From assembly GCA_902762505.1 (NCBI GenBank), contig CACWOQ010000014.1, positions 1-42,226 of the forward strand: DNA of 42,226 nucleotides, written 5' to 3'. Shown one piece after another: positions 9,017 to 22,302 of this stretch; position 1 is the stretch's first letter; the number at the start of each line of letters is the position of its first letter. The position numbers were made by a program, and so were the translations under genes. The notes beneath the pieces were generated by a model that was not told the DNA's origin, did no database searches, and saw only the letters and a list, made by a program, of their open reading frames with translations. Source of the stretch: an uncultured Ruminococcus sp. (lineage in GTDB: Bacteria; Bacillota; Clostridia; Oscillospirales; CAG-272).

Positions 9017-9837
9017 TAAGCACCGAAAAGATAAACACCGAAAAAAGAAACCCGAATACCACGCATATAGATTCGCTTCCCACGCTTGACATGGTATCCC
9101 TGATGCACAGGGAGAGCAAAAGAGCATTCGACGCGGTGGACGAGATACTGCCCGCCGTCGCACAGGCGGTTGACAGGATAGCCGACGGATTTTCCCGCGG
9201 AGGGCATCTGTATTACGTGGGAGCCGGCACGAGCGGAAGGCTCGGCGTTCTCGACGCAAGCGAATGTCCGCCTACGTTCGGCGTGGACGACGACCTTGTC
9301 GTCGGTATAATCGCCGGCGGCGACAAGGCTCTCCGCAAAAGCTCGGAAGGCGCGGAGGACAGCTTTGAGCTCGGGTATGAGGAGATCGCCTCACGCAAGC
9401 TCACTGACGCGGACGTTCTCGTCGGCATCGCCGCAAGCGGCAGAACGCCTTACGTTCTCGGCGCGATGACTGCGGCGAAGCAGGCGGGAGCGACGGTCTG
9501 CTCGATCAGCTCGACGCCGGGATCCCAGGTAGATCAGCTCGCGGATATCAGGATGTCGCCCGACACCGGTCCCGAGGTGGTGACAGGCTCCACAAGGCTG
9601 AAAAGCGGAACGGCGCAGAAACTGATACTGAATATGCTGTCGACCTGCGCGATGATAAAGACCGGCAGAGTGTACGAGAATCTTATGATCTGTGTCAGGC
9701 CTTCAAACGACAAGCTGAAGGCGCGCTGTGCGAATATAACCGCCGAGATACTCGGCATAACAGCCGATAAGGCGTTTGAACTTCTGTCCCTGCACGATTT
9801 CAACATAAGAGAAGTAATAGACGAATACAAAAAATAA
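9013..9837 (+). CDS. murQ: N-acetylmuramic acid 6-phosphate etherase
   Basis: Cleaves the lactyl ether of MurNAc-6-phosphate to give GlcNAc-6-phosphate and D-lactate in cell-wall recycling. The 274-residue protein is a SIS-domain sugar isomerase-like fold. GHLYYVGAGTSGRLGVLDA and the adjoining SECPPTFG are the MurQ signature. EGAEDSFELG holds the region of the catalytic Glu, and GIAASGRTPYVLGA is the second SIS phosphate loop. It is slightly shorter than the usual ~300 residues but both ends look complete. Start and hppA stop overlap as ATGA, so it is probably translationally coupled. No MurNAc kinase, MurP transporter or NagZ is in the window. The next gene encodes a VanY-like wall protein, which fits a cell-envelope theme. 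Confidence 0.94.
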   Translation: MISTEKINTEKRNPNTTHIDSLPTLDMVSLMHRESKRAFDAVDEILPAVAQAVDRIADGFSRGGHLYYVGAGTSGRLGVLDASECPPTFGVDDDLVVGIIAGGDKALRKSSEGAEDSFELGYEEIASRKLTDADVLVGIAASGRTPYVLGAMTAAKQAGATVCSISSTPGSQVDQLADIRMSPDTGPEVVTGSTRLKSGTAQKLILNMLSTCAMIKTGRVYENLMICVRPSNDKLKARCANITAEILGITADKAFELLSLHDFNIREVIDEYKK

Positions 9838-9868
9838 AAACCGTATCACGGTGCATGGAGGTGATATC

Positions 9869-11524
9869 ATGAGTCAGCGTCAGAACGACGGAATTTTCGA
9901 CGAATTTGAATTCATGTATCGCCACAAGCGCGAGCTTGAGGACGAAAAAAAGCGCCTCGAGGAAGAAGAGCAGCGGATACGGGAAAAAGAAGCTGCCGAG
10001 GCCGCCGAAAAAGCCGCCGCGGCAGCTCTTTTATCCGAACAAAAACAGGATGTAAAGCGCAAGCCGGAAAAAAAGGCAAAGCAGAAAAAACAGAAAAAAA
10101 AGCCTGCCGCCGTACCGGCTCAAAAAGATAAGAAAGAAAAAAAGAAGATCCATCCGAAGTACGCAAAGCCGTACAGAAACGACACGGAAAAAGACCGTGC
10201 GCGGATCAAAACGGACAAGCACCGGAAAATAGAGAAAAAATATAAAAAAGAAAAAGAGCTGACGGAAAAGGAGCGGAAGAACCGCGCGGAAATAAAGGCG
10301 GCGGCAAAGGTGTTCGCCTCGCGTGCGCTGATCTATACGCTGTGTGCGCTGATCCTCGCCCTCATCCTGTCGCTTGCGATATACGGCATCCTGCGGATCG
10401 CCGTAGGGTTCCGCCGCGGCACGCCGCATAAGAATATTTCATATCAGGTGGGGCTGTCCGCCGATACCGTGCGCGTCCCATACGATACGCTCGTACGCGA
10501 CGGAGTTGTCTACGTCTGCGGAGACGACGTCGTGAAGCTTTGCGGCTTCACCGTGACCGGGACAGAGAGCGAGCTGAAATATATCTCGCCTGATAAAGGC
10601 AACGACACGGCGCTGTTCTACACCGGCACCAACCGCGTCTCGGTAAACAAAAACGACGTCCGCCTTATTGCCGAGACGTTTTATGAGGACGGGCGGCTTT
10701 ATATCCCGATGAGCTTTTTCAGCTCGTATTCGACCGGACTCGTATGCGAGTTCAAGCCGGAGACGGAGGACGCGCGCGCCGAAATACGCGTATACAAGCG
10801 TATCCTGAACGAATACGATCACAAAATAAGCGGACTTCCGGCGCAGTATGAACCGGTCACGTTCAGGCTGAAGGAGCAGACTGTTTTGCAGCCGCTTGAC
10901 GAAAGCGTCCTCGCGGACGAAATACCGGAGCCTGAGTACAAGATCGACGCTTCGGATTATCTCGATTCGATAAATCCGCACAATCTGTACGGTTATATCA
11001 GCGTCGTGAACGAATCTCACAGGGCGACGGGGACGATGATGTACGACGATCTTACTCAGATAGTGATACAGTCGCCGTCCGTAAAGGAGCCGATAATGCT
11101 CCGCCGTGACGCGGCGCGCGCGCTTGAGGCGATGTTCCTTGAGGTCCGCGGCGTCGAAGGGTACGAGCGGTTCAACGTTTACAGCGGATACCGCACGTAC
11201 GAGGAATCCGCGGAGAAGGATCCTTCGCTTGACGAAAACCTGCTCGGACTGTCGGTCGACGCGTATTTCGGCGACAAGGACCGTTCCTACGCCGATACGA
11301 ACACTTATAAGTGGTTTTATAACAACGCGTATAAATACGGTTTCATAATCAGATATCCGAGCGGAAAATCGGATATCACCGGCGTCGGCTTCCGTCCGTG
11401 GACTCTGCGTTTCGTCGGCAGGTACGCGGCGACGAAAATGCACGACGAAGGGCTTTGCCTTGAAGAATTCATAGAAAAATACAACCTTGAACGCGTCCTC
11501 GAGATCAAAAAAGGAGATCAGTAA
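9869..11524 (+). CDS. Membrane-anchored VanY-like D,D-carboxypeptidase-fold protein, probably catalytically dead
   Basis: The start at 9869 is preceded by GGAGGTGAT at ideal spacing; a GTG at 9851 is a poorer choice. The 551-residue protein has a Lys/Glu-rich coiled coil (about residues 15-145), one transmembrane helix (about 152-180), a beta-rich stalk resembling the copper-amine-oxidase N-like domain (about 192-312), and a C-terminal VanY/D-Ala-D-Ala carboxypeptidase-like domain (about 370-540) with SGYRT conserved. Zinc ligands are altered: the SxHxxGxxxD motif reads DENLLGLSVD (His replaced by Asn457) and EPWHxRxVG reads RPWTLRFVG (Glu to Arg509, His to Thr512). Only Asp464 remains. I infer a peptidoglycan-binding pseudoenzyme rather than an active peptidase. 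The stop overlaps the next start (TAATG). Confidence 0.8.
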   Translation: MSQRQNDGIFDEFEFMYRHKRELEDEKKRLEEEEQRIREKEAAEAAEKAAAAALLSEQKQDVKRKPEKKAKQKKQKKKPAAVPAQKDKKEKKKIHPKYAKPYRNDTEKDRARIKTDKHRKIEKKYKKEKELTEKERKNRAEIKAAAKVFASRALIYTLCALILALILSLAIYGILRIAVGFRRGTPHKNISYQVGLSADTVRVPYDTLVRDGVVYVCGDDVVKLCGFTVTGTESELKYISPDKGNDTALFYTGTNRVSVNKNDVRLIAETFYEDGRLYIPMSFFSSYSTGLVCEFKPETEDARAEIRVYKRILNEYDHKISGLPAQYEPVTFRLKEQTVLQPLDESVLADEIPEPEYKIDASDYLDSINPHNLYGYISVVNESHRATGTMMYDDLTQIVIQSPSVKEPIMLRRDAARALEAMFLEVRGVEGYERFNVYSGYRTYEESAEKDPSLDENLLGLSVDAYFGDKDRSYADTNTYKWFYNNAYKYGFIIRYPSGKSDITGVGFRPWTLRFVGRYAATKMHDEGLCLEEFIEKYNLERVLEIKKGDQ

Positions 11525-13437
11525 TGAAAAGATCAGCACGCGCCGCCGCTGCCGCGCTGCTCGCCGCACTCGCGCTTCAGATGATTGCGTCATGCGGTAA
11601 AGAGCCGTCCGGGCCGGCAACCGGTACAGCAGAAGAACCTGAAACGACCGCACAGGAGGTACGGGAGGTGCAGAACGTAAAGCTTTTCGATGAAAACGGC
11701 GCGGTAAGCGTCGTATCCGATACCGACGCTCTTCAACCCGCCGCCGACAGACTCGCCGCGCTGCTTGAAAAAAGATATGGCGTGTTCGTATCAGACGGCG
11801 CCGGATGCGTTTTCAGATTCGTCAGAGCCGGTGAAAAAGACGACTATCGCATATCCGTCGAGGGTACCTCGGTCACGCTGACCGCCGGCAGCTCGATATC
11901 CGCACGCGCGGCGATCGACGAATTCATGCGCAGATACACTTTCGGGACGGACAAAACGCTTTCCGTGCCGGAGGGCGATATAATTTCATATGATTGCTAT
12001 AAGAATAAGATCGACAACTCAAAGCTTTTGTCGTATATCCCGTCAGACTCCGTAAAGCTGATAGATACGAACGGAAAAGGCAGGATAATGTCGCCCGAAT
12101 GGATAGACAGCCTCATTATAGTCGAGCTTCGCCCGCTGACCGCGTCGACCGGAGGAACGCTAGCAAATTCCTACGACCTGCTCGATTTCTACGCCGAGGT
12201 CGGCGTGAACTGCGTGTGGCTTACGCCGATCTATGAATACGGACCGGGCGGCAACGGATACGGCAACACGGGCGTTCACCGCATAGGCGAGAACCTCACC
12301 GGCAAATCCGATCAGGACGCCGGCTGGGAGGAAATGAAGAAATTCGTCGATCACGCTCACGAAAAAGGCATATACGTACTGTTAGACGTGATAACGTGGG
12401 GCGTCATGCGCGGCTCGGAGCTGACTCAGACCCATCCGGAGTGGTTTTCCGGCGAGGCGTGGGGCAACGACGCGTTCAACTGGAAAAACGGTGAGCTCCG
12501 CGAATGGTTCACCGAGCGCTGCGTCGAAAATATTATGAAGACCGGCGCGGACGGATTCCGCTGCGACTGTGAGCCGAATTATACCGGATACAATCTTTTC
12601 GGCGACGTCAGAAACAGACTCGCTGAGCAGGGAAAATACGTTATAATCATATCGGAGGACGGCTCCGACAGAAAGAAAACGTACGATTTTGAACAGGACG
12701 GAGTGCTTTGGTACGCGAAAAAGGACCGCGGCGGCGTTTATTCAGACCCGACCGTCTGGTTCGTCGACGGCGGACTTGATATAGTAGAGTCCGTGAAGAC
12801 CGGAAAAGGCCTCGGCTCCGCCGTGATGCAGAATACGAAAAAAGCCGGATCGGCGAAATATTATACTAACTGCATCACAAATCACGACTATCAGAAAAGG
12901 ATAGTGCTCGGCAACAGGCTGAATATCGGATACGCCGCAATAACCGCGCCGTTCATTCCTTTGTGGTACATGGGCGACGAATTCAACTGCAGCTGGCAGC
13001 CCGCCGTTCAGTACGATCTGACGGTCAATTACGCCGACGCCGAAAAACCGGCGAACCGCCGCTTCCTCGAGGACGTGAAACGGATGATCGCCGTCAGACG
13101 CACGTATAAGGATATATTCGAGTACTGGCCCGACGATCACAGAAAAACGAATCTCTGCAAGGTCGAGGTCGCGGAGGACACGGGTCTTTCCGCGTACGCG
13201 AGATACGCGGGCGACAAAGCCGTGCTTATAATACCGAACAACAATGAAAACATCTCCGCATTCGTCACGGCGACGGTGCCCTTCGACGAATGCGGTATCG
13301 CGGATCACGAAAAATACAGGCTTACGGAGCTTTGGACCGGCGAAGTGCTCGGAATTTTCACAAAGGAAGAGATCGGGCGGATAAACTGCTACGTTCCGTA
13401 TGAAAACTTTGCGATGATACTTATCGAGGGGCTGTGA
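11524..13437 (+). CDS. Lipoprotein glycosidase, GH13 (alpha-amylase clan) type
   Basis: Residues 1-24 form a lipoprotein signal (ALALQMIASC), so the enzyme should face the outside. A short acidic/Thr linker is followed by an alpha/beta domain (about residues 40-150) like the N-terminal domain of some hexosaminidases, then a TIM barrel. Barrel motifs fit clan GH-H: GFRCDCEPN (Arg plus nucleophile Asp), VIIISEDGSD (acid/base Glu), and CITNHDYQ (transition-state Asp after His). Region I reads LLDVITWGV rather than DxVxNH, so the usual region-I His is missing. The C-terminus is a beta-sandwich typical of the family. Substrate is probably an alpha-glucan but cannot be fixed from sequence. It is coupled to both neighbours by one-base stop/start overlaps. 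Confidence 0.82.
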   Translation: MKRSARAAAAALLAALALQMIASCGKEPSGPATGTAEEPETTAQEVREVQNVKLFDENGAVSVVSDTDALQPAADRLAALLEKRYGVFVSDGAGCVFRFVRAGEKDDYRISVEGTSVTLTAGSSISARAAIDEFMRRYTFGTDKTLSVPEGDIISYDCYKNKIDNSKLLSYIPSDSVKLIDTNGKGRIMSPEWIDSLIIVELRPLTASTGGTLANSYDLLDFYAEVGVNCVWLTPIYEYGPGGNGYGNTGVHRIGENLTGKSDQDAGWEEMKKFVDHAHEKGIYVLLDVITWGVMRGSELTQTHPEWFSGEAWGNDAFNWKNGELREWFTERCVENIMKTGADGFRCDCEPNYTGYNLFGDVRNRLAEQGKYVIIISEDGSDRKKTYDFEQDGVLWYAKKDRGGVYSDPTVWFVDGGLDIVESVKTGKGLGSAVMQNTKKAGSAKYYTNCITNHDYQKRIVLGNRLNIGYAAITAPFIPLWYMGDEFNCSWQPAVQYDLTVNYADAEKPANRRFLEDVKRMIAVRRTYKDIFEYWPDDHRKTNLCKVEVAEDTGLSAYARYAGDKAVLIIPNNNENISAFVTATVPFDECGIADHEKYRLTELWTGEVLGIFTKEEIGRINCYVPYENFAMILIEGL

Positions 13438-14426
13438 TGATAAAGCTTTCACCGCTGATCGGCGACCACGCCGTTTTTGCCGATAACGGACCTGTGCCGG
13501 TGTCCGGCTTATCGGACGGTCCCGTTACCGTATCGTTTGCCGGAAAGACCGTGACGGCGACGCCCGAGAACGGCGTGTTCGCCGCGTATCTTCCGCAGAC
13601 GCCGGCGGGCGGACCGTATACTCTGACCGTTGAATCAAACGGAGAAACGGTCGAATACGGTGATATATACGTCGGACGCGTATATCTTTTGGCGGGGCAG
13701 TCGAACGCGGAATTCCGCCTTGAAGAATCCGATACGGACAGATCGGAATACATGACAGACCCTTATCTTCGCAATTGCTTCATACCCCGCCCGTGGATAC
13801 AAAACGACATAATGAGCGGCGGGTGGCGCACGGCGCGGGCGGAGAACGTCGGCTCCTGGTCGGCTGTCGCGTACCTCACCGGCAAAGCAGTTCGTGAAAA
13901 AACGGGCGGCGCCGTCGGCTTCGTGTCGTGCTTCCAGGGCGCGTCGGTGATCGAATCGTGGCTCCCGCGTGAAAAAGCCGCGGCGTTTTCGCTGCCGCCC
14001 GACCGGCTCCATATCGACCACACGTATCCGGAGTACGCATCGTGGAACAGTCCCGGCGTGATATACGAAACGATGCTTTCTCCGCTGTTCCCGTTCCGGT
14101 TCAGCGGTGTTGTATGGTATCAGGGTGAAAGCGATACGACGGTTTCCGAGGCGGAAATATACGGGGACGAGCTCGGCTGTCTCATATCGACTGTAAGAGA
14201 TAAGAACAACGACCCGAGCCTTCCGTTCACAGTCGTTCAGATCGCAGATTTCGATCTGCGAAACGACGACGGCTGGCACCTGATACAGGCCGCGCAGGCG
14301 GCGGCTTCAAAACACATACCGTTCTGCAAGACCGTACGGTCAGCTGACGTTTGTCAAAGCGCGGTGATCCATCCGCCGACAAAATCCTTTTTATCGAACC
14401 GCATAGCAAAGGCCTTGACCGAATGA
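13437..14426 (+). CDS. SGNH esterase of the sialate O-acetylesterase type
   Basis: Removes acetyl groups from sugars (sialic acid or xylan-type carbohydrate esterase; family knowledge). The 329-residue protein has the three blocks expected: LLAGQSNAEF with the nucleophile Ser, GVVWYQGESD with the oxyanion/block III residues, and a terminal SADVCQSAVIHPP segment with the catalytic Asp-His pair. No signal peptide is present, although the N-terminal beta domain (about residues 1-75) is typical of exported homologues, so it may act inside the cell. The ATG at 13437 is preferred over a GTG three bases earlier because GAGGGG lies about seven bases before it. It is the last gene of the plus-strand run and is followed by a strong terminator. 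Confidence 0.85.
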   Translation: MIKLSPLIGDHAVFADNGPVPVSGLSDGPVTVSFAGKTVTATPENGVFAAYLPQTPAGGPYTLTVESNGETVEYGDIYVGRVYLLAGQSNAEFRLEESDTDRSEYMTDPYLRNCFIPRPWIQNDIMSGGWRTARAENVGSWSAVAYLTGKAVREKTGGAVGFVSCFQGASVIESWLPREKAAAFSLPPDRLHIDHTYPEYASWNSPGVIYETMLSPLFPFRFSGVVWYQGESDTTVSEAEIYGDELGCLISTVRDKNNDPSLPFTVVQIADFDLRNDDGWHLIQAAQAAASKHIPFCKTVRSADVCQSAVIHPPTKSFLSNRIAKALTE

Positions 14427-14453
14427 TCCGGTCCCTTACGCCGAATAAAAACG

Positions 14454-14484
14454 ATCCCGGGAAAGATTTGATCTTTCCCGGGAT
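14454..14484. terminator. Bidirectional terminator between the esterase gene and rpoC
   Basis: Perfect 14-bp stem ATCCCGGGAAAGAT with loop TTG, in a 63-base convergent gap. Pyrimidine-rich TCTTATCATTT follows on the plus strand, and AAAAACG precedes it, which reads CGTTTTT on the minus strand. It can serve both the plus-strand run and the rpoBC transcript. Confidence 0.9.
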
Positions 14485-14489
14485 TCTTA

Positions 14490-17400
14490 TCATTTGTCTT
14501 CGGGTGAGAAGGTGGCTTCCTTCGGTTCGTCGTCCGGGGTGAGCTTTTCGACCTCGATATTGCGGTATCTTTCCATACCGGTACCGGCGGGGATGAGCTT
14601 GCCTATGATGACGTTTTCCTTAAGACCCTCGAGGTGGTCGACCTTGCCTCTGATCGCGGCGTCGGTCAGGACCTTCGTGGTCTCCTGGAACGACGCGGCG
14701 GACAGGAACGATTCGGTGAGAAGCGCCGCCTTGGTGATGCCGAGCAGCACGGGCGTGCAGGTCGCTTTCATAAGCGTTACCTCGCCCGCGTCGATACGTT
14801 TCTGTATCTCATCGTTTGCAGCGTCGAATTCGGTCACGTCTATCTGCGTGCCGGAGAGCAGATTGGTGTCGCCGGCGTTATCGACCTTGACTTTTCTCGT
14901 CATCTGACGGGTTATGACCTCGATGTGCTTGTCGTTTATATCAACGGACTGGTCGCGGTAAACTCTCTGTACCTCGGTGATGATGTAATCGTACACCGCG
15001 GTGAGACCCTTCGTCGCAAGTATATCGGCGGGAGCCATGTTGCCTTCGGAAAGCGGGTCGCCCTTGAGGACGTAATCGCCGTCCTTGACCTTCAGAGCCA
15101 TGATGTTCGGCACGGCAAGGGTGGAGCCTTCGCCGTCTTCGCCTATTATCGTTACGTTTCTCGAACGTCTCGTCTCGGCGATCGAAACCGTACCGTCGCG
15201 GTCCGCGAGAACAGCTGTCTTCTTCGGCTTGCGCGCTTCGAACAGCTCCTCAACTCTCGGAAGACCCTGAGTGATGTCGGAGCCGGCGACGCCGCCGGAG
15301 TGGAACGTTCTCATCGTAAGCTGAGTACCGGGTTCGCCTATGGACTGAGCGGCGATTATACCGACAGCCTCGCCTATCGTAACGGGCTTGGAGGTCGCAA
15401 GGTTCATACCGTAGCAGTGAGCGCAAACGCCGTTCTTCGCGTGGCATTTGAGCGTCGTCCTGACGGGCAGACGGGTGTAACCGGCTTTTATGATCTTATC
15501 GCAGATCTTGTCGGTCATCATCTGATTGGCGTCTATTATGACCTCGCCCGTGGCGGGATCGACTACGGGATCTATCGTGAATCTGCCGAGGATCCTTTCC
15601 TTGAACGTTTCAACGACTTCGTTTCCGTTCTTGATCTCGTAAACGTCGAGACCTTCCTTCGAGCCGCAGTCGGTCTCGGTTATGATGACCTCCTGCGAAA
15701 CGTCGACAAGACGTCTCGTAAGGTAACCGGAGTCGGCGGTACGAAGCGCGGTGTCAGCCAGCGATTTTCTCGAACCGCGGGCGCCGATGAAGTAATCCAG
15801 AACGTTTATACCTTCGCGGAAGTTCGTCTTTATCGGTATTTCCATCGTCTTACCGTTCGTTGCGAACATAAGTCCGCGCATACCGGCAAGCTGACGCATC
15901 TGCTTGATAGAACCGCGGGCGCCGGAATCCGACATCATCTTTATCGGGTTGTACGGGTCGAGAGCCGCCTGCAGAGCGTCCGTAACGTCGTTCGTGGTCT
16001 TGTTCCAGGTCTCGATGACCTTTTTGTATCTCTCCTCCTCGGAGATCATACCGTCGTTGAAGTACTCGGTCAGCTGAGCGACCTTTGCTTCGGCTTGCGC
16101 GAGAAGCTCTTTCTTCTGTTTCGGTATCGTCATATCGGGAACGGCTATCGAAAGCGAGCTTCTTGTGGAGTACTTGAAGCCCATGGCTTTGATAGCGTCA
16201 AGCACCGTCGCCGTCTCGGAGCTGCCGTGAAGCTTGATGCAGCGGTCGACTATCTTGGAGAGCGCGCCCTTCGTCGCAACGAAGGTTATTTCAAGCACGA
16301 GCTTGTTCTCGGGCTTGCTGCGGTCTACCCAGCCGAGGTCCTGCGGGATCGGTTTGTTGAATATGAGTCTGCCGAGCGTGCAGTTGATTATACCGGTGAA
16401 GGATTCGCCGTTGACGACGCGAGTTACTCTGACCTTTATCGGAGTATGCAGGCTTATGACCTTGTTTTCGTAAGCCATCATCGCCTCGTCCTCTGATAAG
16501 AACATCTTGTTTCTGCCGAGAAGCGATTCTTCGTAGAATTTTATTGTGTAGCTGCCGTATTTCTCGTCATGCTCGGGGATGACGCCGCCGTGGGATTCCT
16601 TGTAAGCGACGTATTCGTCAAGCTCCTCGTCCGTCGCGGCGAGCGTGAGGTAGTATGAACCGAGGACCATGTCCTGGGAAGGAACGGCAACGGCTTTACC
16701 GTCGGCGGGCTTCAGAAGGTTGGAGGCGGAGAGCATGAGGAATCTCGCCTCAGCCTGAGCCTCGGCGGACAGCGGTACGTGGACAGGCATCTGGTCGCCG
16801 TCGAAGTCTGCGTTGAACGCGGAGCATACGAGCGGATGGAGTTTTATCGCACGGCCGTCAACGAGCACGGGCTCGAACGCCTGGATAGAAAGACGGTGAA
16901 GAGTAGGAGCGCGGTTGAGCAGTACGGGATGCTCCTTGATAACGTTTTCGAGGCAGTCCCATACGTAGGAGTCGACACGGTCGACCTTCTTTTTCGCGTC
17001 CTTGATGTTCGTCGCCTTCTGCGTCTCGACGAGGCGCTTCATGACGAACGGCTTGAACAGCTCGAGAGCCATTTCCTTCGGCAGACCGCACTGATATATC
17101 CTCAGTTCGGGTCCGACGACTATAACGGAACGTCCGGAGTAGTCGAAACGTTTGCCGAGCAGGTTCTGACGGAAACGTCCCTGCTTGCCGCGGAGCATTT
17201 CGGACAGAGATTTCAGAGGTCTGTTGCTCGGTCCGGTCACGGGCTTGCCGCGTCTGCCGTTGTCTATCAGAGCGTCAACGGCTTCCTGAAGCATTCTTTT
17301 TTCGTTTCTTATTATTATCTCGGGAGCGTCAAGCTCAATGAGCTTTCTGAGTCTGTTGTTTCTGTTGATAACGCGTCTGTAAAGATCGTTCAGGTCGGAG

Positions 17401-18161
17401 GTGGCGAATCTGCCGCCGTCGAGCTGGAGCAGAGGACGGAGATCCGGAGGGATGACCGGCACGACGTCGAGTATCATCCACGAGGGCTTGTTTCCGGATT
17501 TGCGGAAAGCCTCGGCAACGTCGAGACGCTTGATCAGCTTTACCTTCTTCTGACCGGTAGCGGTCTGAAGCTCGGTCTTGAGCTGTTCACACAAGGCTTC
17601 GATATCGATCGCGTCAAGCAGCTCTTTTATAGCCTCGGCGCCCATGCCGACTCTGAAGTCATCGTCATACTTTTCAAGCTCTCTGCGGTATTCCGCCTCG
17701 GTAAGGGGCTGCATGACGTGCAGAGTCTGTGATGCGAACGGACCTACCTCGAGAACGATGTACTGACCGAAGTACAGCACCTTGTCGAGAGTTCTCTGTG
17801 AAATATCGAGCAGCGTCGCCATTCTGGACGGAATAGCTCTGAAATACCAGATGTGAGATACGGGCGTCGCAAGCTCTATGTGGCCCATTCTCTCGCGTCT
17901 GACCTTTTTCTGAGTTACCTCAACGTGGCACTTTTCGCAGATCTTGCCCTTGTAGCGGACTCTCTTGTACTTTCCGCAGAGGCACTCCCAGTCCTTCGTC
18001 GGACCGAAGATCTTCTCGCAGAAAAGACCGTCGCGCTCGGCTTTCAGAGTACGGTAGTTTATCGTTTCGGGCTTCAGGACCTCGCCGTATGACCACGAAC
18101 GGATCATTTCAGGAGACGCAAGTCCGATCTTTATTGAATCAAATACATTCTTTTCTAACAT
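14490..18161 (-). CDS. rpoC: DNA-directed RNA polymerase beta' subunit
   Basis: Catalytic subunit of RNA polymerase, 1223 residues, a normal length for Bacillota. Visible landmarks: the N-terminal zinc site [19 protein letters not shown], the Mg-binding loop NADFDGDQM (followed by PVHVPLS), the bridge-helix/trigger-loop region with [12 protein letters not shown], and the second zinc site [11 protein letters not shown]. In the active-site loop the residue after DQM is Pro, where most bacteria I recall have Ala. The start [13 protein letters not shown] is preceded by GGGGT. It lies 20 bases after rpoB and is co-transcribed with it. The transcript ends at the hairpin at 14454-14484. Confidence 0.98.
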   Translation of the reverse strand: MLEKNVFDSIKIGLASPEMIRSWSYGEVLKPETINYRTLKAERDGLFCEKIFGPTKDWECLCGKYKRVRYKGKICEKCHVEVTQKKVRRERMGHIELATPVSHIWYFRAIPSRMATLLDISQRTLDKVLYFGQYIVLEVGPFASQTLHVMQPLTEAEYRRELEKYDDDFRVGMGAEAIKELLDAIDIEALCEQLKTELQTATGQKKVKLIKRLDVAEAFRKSGNKPSWMILDVVPVIPPDLRPLLQLDGGRFATSDLNDLYRRVINRNNRLRKLIELDAPEIIIRNEKRMLQEAVDALIDNGRRGKPVTGPSNRPLKSLSEMLRGKQGRFRQNLLGKRFDYSGRSVIVVGPELRIYQCGLPKEMALELFKPFVMKRLVETQKATNIKDAKKKVDRVDSYVWDCLENVIKEHPVLLNRAPTLHRLSIQAFEPVLVDGRAIKLHPLVCSAFNADFDGDQMPVHVPLSAEAQAEARFLMLSASNLLKPADGKAVAVPSQDMVLGSYYLTLAATDEELDEYVAYKESHGGVIPEHDEKYGSYTIKFYEESLLGRNKMFLSEDEAMMAYENKVISLHTPIKVRVTRVVNGESFTGIINCTLGRLIFNKPIPQDLGWVDRSKPENKLVLEITFVATKGALSKIVDRCIKLHGSSETATVLDAIKAMGFKYSTRSSLSIAVPDMTIPKQKKELLAQAEAKVAQLTEYFNDGMISEEERYKKVIETWNKTTNDVTDALQAALDPYNPIKMMSDSGARGSIKQMRQLAGMRGLMFATNGKTMEIPIKTNFREGINVLDYFIGARGSRKSLADTALRTADSGYLTRRLVDVSQEVIITETDCGSKEGLDVYEIKNGNEVVETFKERILGRFTIDPVVDPATGEVIIDANQMMTDKICDKIIKAGYTRLPVRTTLKCHAKNGVCAHCYGMNLATSKPVTIGEAVGIIAAQSIGEPGTQLTMRTFHSGGVAGSDITQGLPRVEELFEARKPKKTAVLADRDGTVSIAETRRSRNVTIIGEDGEGSTLAVPNIMALKVKDGDYVLKGDPLSEGNMAPADILATKGLTAVYDYIITEVQRVYRDQSVDINDKHIEVITRQMTRKVKVDNAGDTNLLSGTQIDVTEFDAANDEIQKRIDAGEVTLMKATCTPVLLGITKAALLTESFLSAASFQETTKVLTDAAIRGKVDHLEGLKENVIIGKLIPAGTGMERYRNIEVEKLTPDDEPKEATFSPEDK

Positions 18162-18181
18162 TTTAATACCCCGTTTTTCCG

Positions 18182-21895
<3,714 letters not shown>

Positions 21896-21997
21896 ATGAT
21901 CCTCTCCATTTCAAAAACTTACGTGAGTCAAACGGGAAAATGCGCGTCTTATATTTAATATAAAACAGGCAAACTCCCCATAATAGTACATTTTAAA

Positions 21998-22026
21998 AGA
22001 ATATCACACCTCCCGCCCTTTTTCAA
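21998..22026 (-). promoter_or_regulatory. Predicted rpoBC promoter
   Basis: On the minus strand TTGAAA (22021-22026), 17-base spacer ending TGA, then TATTCT (21998-22003). The extended -10 compensates for the weak -10 hexamer. Predicted leader about 95 bases. Confidence 0.6.
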
Positions 22027-22146
22027 TAACTTAATATTTATTTTTTTGGCATGAAATGTAAAGTTAAAATGTGAAATAAGTGTAAAACTTTAAGCGCTAT
22101 ACTGTAAATTGTGAGTCCGGGATTTCCAAATCGTCGTTGAATTGCA

Positions 22147-22186
22147 CAAAAAATATTCCCAATGTGCTTTTCACATTGGGAATATT
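22147..22186 (-). terminator. Intrinsic terminator ahead of rpoBC
   Basis: Perfect 15-bp stem AATATTCCCAATGTG (22152-22166) with CACATTGGGAATATT (22172-22186) and a 5-base loop. On the minus strand the stem runs into a T tract (TTTTTTG). It should stop transcripts coming from the SIMPL gene and so isolate rpoBC. Confidence 0.85.
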
Positions 22187-22250
22187 ATACAGTTTATGCG
22201 CAAAATTAAAGTGTAAAAAACTTCATAATTTTAACATTGCGGAAACAATA

Positions 22251-22297
22251 TGACCGCCGCTTTGCCGACTGACGGCATCACGCGCTCGCGGCGGTCA
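22251..22297 (-). terminator. GC-rich hairpin just after the SIMPL gene
   Basis: TGACCGCCGC (22251-22260) pairs with GCGGCGGTCA (22288-22297); an inner GCCG/CGGC stem lies in the loop. It begins six bases after the SIMPL stop. Only a weak T-rich stretch follows on the minus strand, while six Ts follow on the plus strand, so it may be a weak terminator or a 3'-end stabiliser backed by the second hairpin at 22147-22186. Confidence 0.55.
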
Positions 22298-22302
22298 GTT
22301 TT

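Larger units (their letters stand above)
21896..22302 (-). other. AT-rich rpoBC upstream region
   Basis: This 407-base stretch has no gene and is much more AT-rich than the rest of the window. Read on the minus strand it holds a 3' hairpin of the SIMPL gene, an intrinsic terminator (22147-22186), an inverted repeat TAAAGTT/AACTTTA (22059-22065 and 22086-22092), the predicted rpoB promoter, and a leader of about 95 bases with a TATATTAAATATA palindrome. The AT-rich DNA just upstream of the promoter could act as an UP element. No L10-type leader fold was recognised. Confidence 0.6.

Noticed and set aside
14634..16496. A 620-codon plus-strand open frame opposite rpoC
   Set aside because: rpoC is unmistakable on the other strand; the frame is a product of its codon bias and high GC.
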